This document shows positions 57,848 through 64,000 of a DNA stretch of 64,000 nucleotides, one piece after another. The stretch comes from Apostichopus japonicus (Eukaryota > Echinodermata > Holothuroidea > Aspidochirotida > Stichopodidae). Under the pieces are notes generated by a model. It worked only from the letters and a program-made list of their open reading frames with translations, was not told the origin of the DNA and searched no databases. Location: positions 17,004,984 through 17,068,983 of the forward strand of contig NC_092564.1 in NCBI RefSeq assembly GCF_037975245.1, given 5' to 3'. The translations under genes and the position numbers were made by a program. Position 1 is the first letter of the stretch; every line of letters starts with the position of its first letter.

Positions 57848-58335
57848 TTCTTTACTGATTACAATGTGTATTGTCTGTTACAGAGAGTTTGCATGCAGCC
57901 TTAAAACATGCTTGCATGCAAGTTTGCTAAACATCCTAAAAGTGTTCAAAGTTGTGAGGATCTAACTTTAGTCATGTGCGCATGAAATGATCTTGCGGAC
58001 CGCAGTGAAAATTTGTACTAAATCCGCGGGGCGCAAGACATGAAACCCTCCCGTGACAAGATGGGAAAATATTACATTTTATATGAGAAATGAGATGCAT
58101 TTTAAATAATCATTGATGTTAATTTGTATTTATGAAACAAAGGTCGTTAACATAGTTATCCAGCATATTTCGCCTGATTTGATCTAGCAACGAAACAAAA
58201 AGAACAAATGAAAAATTAATGACTTTGAACAGATTGAAGTTGGTAGCATCGAATGATACAGTTTCAACTCTTTGCTTTGCTTTGATGAAGATCGGCAAAA
58301 AGAAAAGAAACTGGATATTGCAGTGTTAACCAGCA

Positions 58336-58360
58336 TGACGTCATGACCAGCGTGACGTCA
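58336..58360. promoter_or_regulatory. Paired CRE palindromes in homeobox intron 3
   Basis: Two perfect TGACGTCA octamers at 58336-58343 and 58353-58360, 17 bp apart start to start. These could bind CREB/ATF-type bZIP dimers; function is inferred from the motif. Confidence 0.4.
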
Positions 58361-59067
58361 GAGTTATATTTGGATATGTCGTCTTCAGAAGTTACTTCAA
58401 AATATGACTCCTTTCCCTTTCCAAGTTGACTAGATGGAACATTGTTTCTTTTCTTGTGTATCAAGAATTTGATTATAGAAAAATTCATTAGGTATTTCGT
58501 AGCGCTGTTTTGATTGAAAACTATGAGAAATTGGGGGCGAAATCGCAAGATCCAGTTGATAAAATGATAGCCAAAAAACACAAACTAATTTGAAGTTCAG
58601 AATTTGTCATTTAACCTTAAAGCAAGTCAAAGATACACAACAGAATATTTTCACGATAATCGTTCACGGTTCATACAACTTACACTATCAATGACCTCTT
58701 TAGCATTACTCATTGTTTAATTAAAATTCTTTATGAGCTTTTGTTTTTTGTTCTTTTGAAGTTGTTGTGACGCATCCGGTGAAGGACAAGATATCCCTCC
58801 GGACCAATCTGATGAAACTATAGACAAAAACATATTCAATAATTGCATTAAAAAAATATTTAAAAGCATTTTCCCTTTATTTCACCTACTTTTATTTAAT
58901 TCAATCAATACATTTCTTATGTAAACCCTTCAGGCAAAGGGGACGGTTATAAACTCACGTCGATCGTCCGTCTGGGTTGAGAGTATTAAACAAGAAAATA
59001 TTTGCATATGATTAGTTATAAATGCCTATCACCAATCCTGGCGGGTATTTGAGAAAAAAATGAAAGC

Positions 59068-59069
<2 letters not shown>

Positions 59070-59128
<59 letters not shown>

Positions 59129-59255
59129 GTAATAGTAATAATAATAATAACAATAATAACAACAACAATAATAATAACAACAACAATAATAATAACAACA
59201 ACAACAATATTAACAACAAAAATAATAATAACAATAATAATAAAAGTTCTTACGC
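59070..59255. repeat. AAT/AAC trinucleotide microsatellite
   Basis: Long AAT array passing into mixed AAT and AAC triplets. Poly-Leu/poly-Ile frames are artefacts. Confidence 0.95.
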
Positions 59256-61311
59256 AGGTATAATTTGCCTAATGATCACTTAAGTATTATTGTTACTACG
59301 AATAGTAACAGATGTATATAGAGAATGATCGTTAAACGGAAAAAAATAATAATAATAAAAAAATAATAATATAAAAAAAAATCTGTGTTTCTCAACCTTC
59401 GGTAGAATGTAACGAAACCCTCTTTGCTTTAAGATGGGAACAAACTGAATAACAACAACAAAATATTTAAAGAATGGATTCGCCTACGGGCATGCGCAGA
59501 GTAATCTACCGAGAGTGGCCCCATCACATAATGTTTCTTTCAGGCCATATTTGCTTTGGAAATTGGCTAGTTTTAGGCGTATCCAGAAGGGGGAGAGAAG
59601 TTTTGCAATGACGTGTATATATATTCAACGAAAGGGGTGCAGTTAGGGGGTTACTATTTTACGTTAAGTGGAAAAGTGGAAAAATTAGAAAGATTATCTG
59701 CTCCAAGTGAGTCTTAACTAAAGTGAAATAGTCTATATAGCTGCATCAAGAGAACTGGAATTGTTTGTTCCTTCTTTGATATTCTTTGATTAATTTAATT
59801 TGTCCCCAAAAAAAAGCTGAGAAAAGTAGCAGAAAACAGGAAGATGTGAAATGACGAACGGTTCCTTGTTATAAAAACTAAGTTTTATTGGCAGACACCA
59901 AAGTAGTGAAAAGTATTTTAAAGAAATGCTTGTTATTGATTATTTGACAAATAATAACAAGTAATAATTAATAAATGTGAATTTGAGATTTCGCTCAAGA
60001 ACGGCTGTATTTAAAACAATTTACCTTATTGCAAAACCATGAAATTCCATCTCTTGATATTAAAGTACCCTATTTCTGTGACCAACTCTTTTTTTGCGTC
60101 TTGCATCATAAAAGAATAAAAATTCTTAATACCATTGGATAATTAAAAAAAAAAATTCTCGTTAAGACAAATCAAGAAAAGATGATGTAAAAATAACTGA
60201 AAATATTTTAAAAGAGGTAAAAAGATAGTTTCAGCGGATTTTTTTGTTGTTGTTTTTGTTGGCTGATGAAGAGAAACATACTCTAAATTGCATTTAATGT
60301 ATCGTTTTTGAGATAACAACATTATGAACATTATGTGAACTTCAAGCAAACAGGTGTGATGTCATAGATGCAGTCGAAAACGCATTGTAAGAATCAATTG
60401 TATGCAAATTTTAGCAGAATGATTATAGTATGTATGTCCCAATTTCATAAGTCAAATACCCACATTTCCTCTGGACTATCTTCATAGAAAAAGGCAAGAA
60501 ATTATCAGACGGATAATTTCGAAAGTAGGCCGATGTAATGTGATAGTTTTTCATCTTATATATTTAAAATAACCGAAGTGTTTTCACGGATTAATAATGA
60601 TTGACGGAAAACAAGAAAAGAAGATATTCCTATAGAATGTTTGACTGCTAAAATATTTTAATAACAAGTGAACACGCTTTAATGACAAAGTCTTACAACA
60701 AGTTTGTCATTTAATAATACACACATATGACAATAAGAATATAAAGGAACCTTTGTGAAAGAACAAAGAATTGTAAACAATAGTTGAAGATAACAATAGA
60801 GGAAAAAGCTGTAAGAGATAAGAGAAGCAACAGAAAATATACACACACTTGTTTTTAGAAACAAACCGCAAACTGCAATAATGTTTTCATTCCGAAAACG
60901 TTTTTTTCCTTCTCTAATTGACACCGAAGGGAATATTAAGATAGGGCAAAGTGATCTAGAACACAGGGAGACATTTTGATCATATTAAGGCCTAGATATG
61001 TTTTTTTTCAATCATCGAATAATTATTTATCATATTCAAAGGTGATTCTATACTTGTTCCAGTTCTTACAAGGGCGGGATTGATCTTGTGAGGGGGGTGG
61101 GGGAGGGCGAGGGGTGGAGGTGCTGGCAGGGAGTGGCGGGCGAAATGTGAGGGCCCTTTCAGCATAACTTATTAATAATCAAAAGTAATATAAAACGACA
61201 TATATCGAACAACAAAAACTGTAAGAGATACCTAAATTCCATAATCATGATTATAACCTCACAGTATACTATTTAAACTGCGATCCGTTTATAGGCATAA
61301 CTGCTGTGTAA

Positions 61312-61420
61312 TCACCAATGTGTTATGCGTTACGCCCATGTGTTACCAATGTGTTATATGTTACGCCCATGTGTTACCAATGTGTTATGCGTTACGCCCA
61401 TGTGTTACCAATGTGTAATA
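61312..61420. repeat. 31-bp tandem repeat
   Basis: CCAATGTGTTATGCGTTACG followed by CCCATGTGTTA repeats three and a half times with ATAT/GCGT alternation. Confidence 0.85.
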
Positions 61421-64000
61421 TGCCCATGTTTGGGTGTTTTTCACAGTATAACTTGAATATCACGTAAATACATCTCGTGTATTCAGAATATTATGAGAAT
61501 ACCGTTGTATTTCGCATCGCTCATCTTTATATAGAACGGCAATTAATAATGTTAACAAATATTTTGGGGTCCTACATTTGGGGGAGGGGGGGGGGAGCTG
61601 CCCGATGGCCCTCCCTAAATCCCGTACTAATTACTTCAGTTTTACTATCAATCAATAAAATGCGGTTCGGGATCACCTTCACCTTAGGAGGGTGTTGGTG
61701 GGGATGATGGAGTGGGGGTGGGGTGAGGGGAGTGGGGGTTGGGGCGAGGAGAGTGGGAGTTGGGGTTGGGGTGAGGGTAGAGTGGGAAAGTGTCTCACCG
61801 CATAGGGACTGACATTTATTTTAAAACGATAACTGATTAACATAGGCATCGTTTCAACTTTTTCTTTTCATCCCATTAAAGCGAAACAGCAACGTTAAAT
61901 GATTGTAGCATACGTTGATATTGACTGTGCATTGGCACCTGTTGAATATATATATATCGAAAAATAGTGTTTTGGGTGTTATTACCTCACATACGGGATT
62001 CCTTCCCCATCCGGTCCCCCGCACGGTCCCGTCCCGTCCCGTCCCAGCCCGCCACGTCCCTCCACCCACCTCCATTTACTTTACTCCATAAACGAATTAT
62101 TAAATTAAATGTAACGATATTTCACGAAATACCAAGCCAAAAGACATTTAGTTTTATTTTACAGGCTAACTGTGTGGATTTAATTACACACGGCCCTTAA
62201 TGTGTTTGAGTTAAAAGGAAACTTAGTCTGCATGCGAGTAAATCAGTGTGAGCTACTTTGGCAACAAAGAAATATTTTCAGAACTAATAAATATTCATTA
62301 TTTGCATAAATTAATTTCAGAATTTTTAGCATTGATACGTCCGTTCCACTAAAAAAAAAAAAAAAAAAAAAAGTTTCGTTCTTGCGACACAACTTCTTGA
62401 ACATTTTATTAGCCGAGAAGAACCTTTGATAACGCGCTTTCTTTAAATTTCCCGGGGCTTCAATTTGCAAAAACGCACGAAGCATTGATGTCATCTTTAA
62501 TGATTTATGAATATGTAATTAACGCTGACCAATGCCAATGAATATACAACAAGAAATTTGGCAAAATCATTTGTTGATCAAATATGTTAATTCGTTAATT
62601 GCTTTCTGCGTGGTTCTTTCAAGATATAGATTTAGCAGAATATCCTGTGGCAAAAGTGGTCAATTAGAATGTTTGAAGAAAATTCAATTTGTTTGTAAGC
62701 GGCCCTGGGTCGACCTCATCTTTTGGGGTTAATATAGTTTCTTGAAATGGATCGATGGTTTTGGCGCCAGTTCTTCGTTTTCACCGGCTCTAGGGCAGTT
62801 TCGATAACTTGCCGGACGCCCTCACTATACCAATCTTTCCTTTCTCCCAGTACTAATCTCAGATGCACACAGTCAATTGTTTTTACTTTTTTTTCGTTGC
62901 GGAAGAATCTCTTGTCGGCGGAAGCGGTTAACCCCTTCGCCGAATTGACTGTTAACATTTAATCTTATGTAATATTTTGCCACGCAAACACCTAACGCAC
63001 GCTTCGTTACACACGAGTTAAAAACCATTCCAACGTGCGCACGCGAGCGCGCCTTTCACCTGTCAATTAACTATTTTCAAATAATAATTCCAAATCTCAA
63101 CTAGGAACAAGAAAATAAGTCCCTTGAACCGCAAAGATAAAAAAAAAAAAGATAAAAAAAAAAGATCTTTTCTGCGGCAAAGTTTGGATCGATACCTTTT
63201 GATGGTATTTCTGAGGTTATCTAATTAAGGGAAACGATTACATGCAAGTAAAAACAAACTGCAATGACGGAATGAAATAGCGTTTTCCCCTTAGCAATCC
63301 TTGGAACGCGAAGAGGGACATAAGGTTCTACGATTAAGTAAATTAGCTGAGAACACTATTGATTTAGGAAGTTAGGCAGCTTGTTCGGCCTCTGGTTAGG
63401 AGATAATTGAAACAGTTTAAATCGATGAAGAAACGTCTTCCTGTCTATAATCCTCTGGCGTAGTCAGACGATATTAAGCGTTTCATAAGAAGGAAAAAAA
63501 TGGCGCGAAAATTGTCAAAAAAGGAAAATTTATTAGCACGTGATTTTGTCACCTATAGCAAATACCATATAGGAGAATGAAGTTATTACTTGGATTAAAT
63601 TTCTCTTTCAAGAGTATTGACTTCCTTCTATAGTTGGAAAGAAAAGAAAATGTAATAGAAAACAAAGAAGAATAAGAGGAAGAAGAAAGAAATGTATGGA
63701 AAATATTGCTTGTAGATATTCGCTTCGATTTAACATTTCGAAACGGCTCTATTTCACAGTTATATATTGTATAAAATTTTAATCGCGCGGGAAATTGTCC
63801 GTGATTATGGAATTTTGGTTACTGTTACGCAATCAGATTGATATTGGTGAAGGTAAAACTTTTTGTTTGTTTTCATATGCGAGTTCGTTTGTTAAGAAAG
63901 CGGAAAACAAACCGAAATTAAGTTTTTGCCTTTTATTTATATTTGGTTTAGGTGATTTCTCTAAGATGTTTACATTTTTACGAGGCAGAGGAGGAAGTAT

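Larger units (their letters stand above)
56721..64000. other. Homeobox intron 3 (continues past the window)
   Basis: I searched for an exon starting with the rest of helix 3 (a TKWKK-like codon string after an AG acceptor) and found none. Contents: TA array 57791-57846, paired CREs 58336-58360, AAT array 59070-59250, GCATGCGCAGAGT at about 59490, a 31-bp tandem repeat (61312-61420), and G-rich tracts (61080-61130, 61690-61790). A short frame beginning after an AG at about 58760 is unconvincing. Confidence 0.5.

Noticed and set aside
58264-58581. 105-codon minus-strand frame in homeobox intron 3
   Set aside because: No domain recognised and overlaps the paired CREs; chance frame more likely.
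58760-58830. Homeobox exon 4 after an AG near 58760
   Set aside because: In phase it does not continue helix 3 (no Lys-Trp after Arg53), so it cannot complete the homeodomain.
59016-59234. Poly-Leu frame
   Set aside because: Antisense of the AAT microsatellite.
62716-62958. 80-codon minus-strand frame near the window end
   Set aside because: Reasonable composition but no known domain or splice support; left unannotated.

Overview
The window is animal (metazoan) nuclear DNA: AT-rich, intron-containing, low in coding density and crowded with microsatellites, minisatellites, tRNA-derived SINEs and short hAT-type DNA transposons. The best taxonomic marker is a neuropeptide precursor exon on the minus strand near 7.6 kb that encodes KPYKFMRW-Gly-Lys-Arg. 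FMRWamide-ending peptides are the luqin type of echinoderms and hemichordates, and from memory the KPYKFMRWamide form belongs to sea cucumbers. A holothurian echinoderm is therefore the most likely source (inference).

Three protein-coding genes can be supported. (1) The first coding exon of a luqin-type neuropeptide precursor, 7730-7562 (minus). (2) A complete eight-exon gene for IGBP1/alpha4/TAP42, the PP2A catalytic-subunit chaperone, 21869-36799 (plus). It predicts 331 aa with consistent splice phases throughout. (3) The first three coding exons of an ANTP-class (NK-like) homeobox gene, 48985-56720 (plus). It has an eh1 repressor motif and homeodomain residues 1-53; the remaining exon or exons lie beyond the window.

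Layout. 1-9.6 kb: luqin exon in otherwise non-coding DNA, one tRNA-SINE, several perfect CRE palindromes. 9.64-10.93 kb: degenerate GAAT/ATGA satellite. 13-16.8 kb: decayed LINE fragment, a TA-rich block with tRNA-SINE copies, and a fold-back element. 19.1-21.2 kb: composite of hAT-like elements, one nested with a perfect 8-bp target duplication. 21.9-36.8 kb: IGBP1, whose introns 3, 4, 6 and 7 each carry a different tandem repeat; intron 4 holds a 2.84-kb hAT element with 19 copies of a 138-bp unit. 36.8-49 kb: intergenic, with a U2 snRNA-derived scrap, a 2.35-kb hAT element containing a second hAT element, and an ACGT-dense patch. 49-64 kb: the homeobox gene and its long introns, with a 341-bp hAT MITE 62 bp upstream of exon 2.

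The genes are functionally unrelated neighbours. The most notable non-genic content is a family of non-autonomous hAT elements: four have perfect or near-perfect 8-bp target duplications, and several share a roughly 100-bp internal module. The 138-bp array combines a G-quadruplex motif and a perfect hairpin in every unit. No transposase gene, CRISPR array, rRNA gene or convincing functional tRNA gene was seen.
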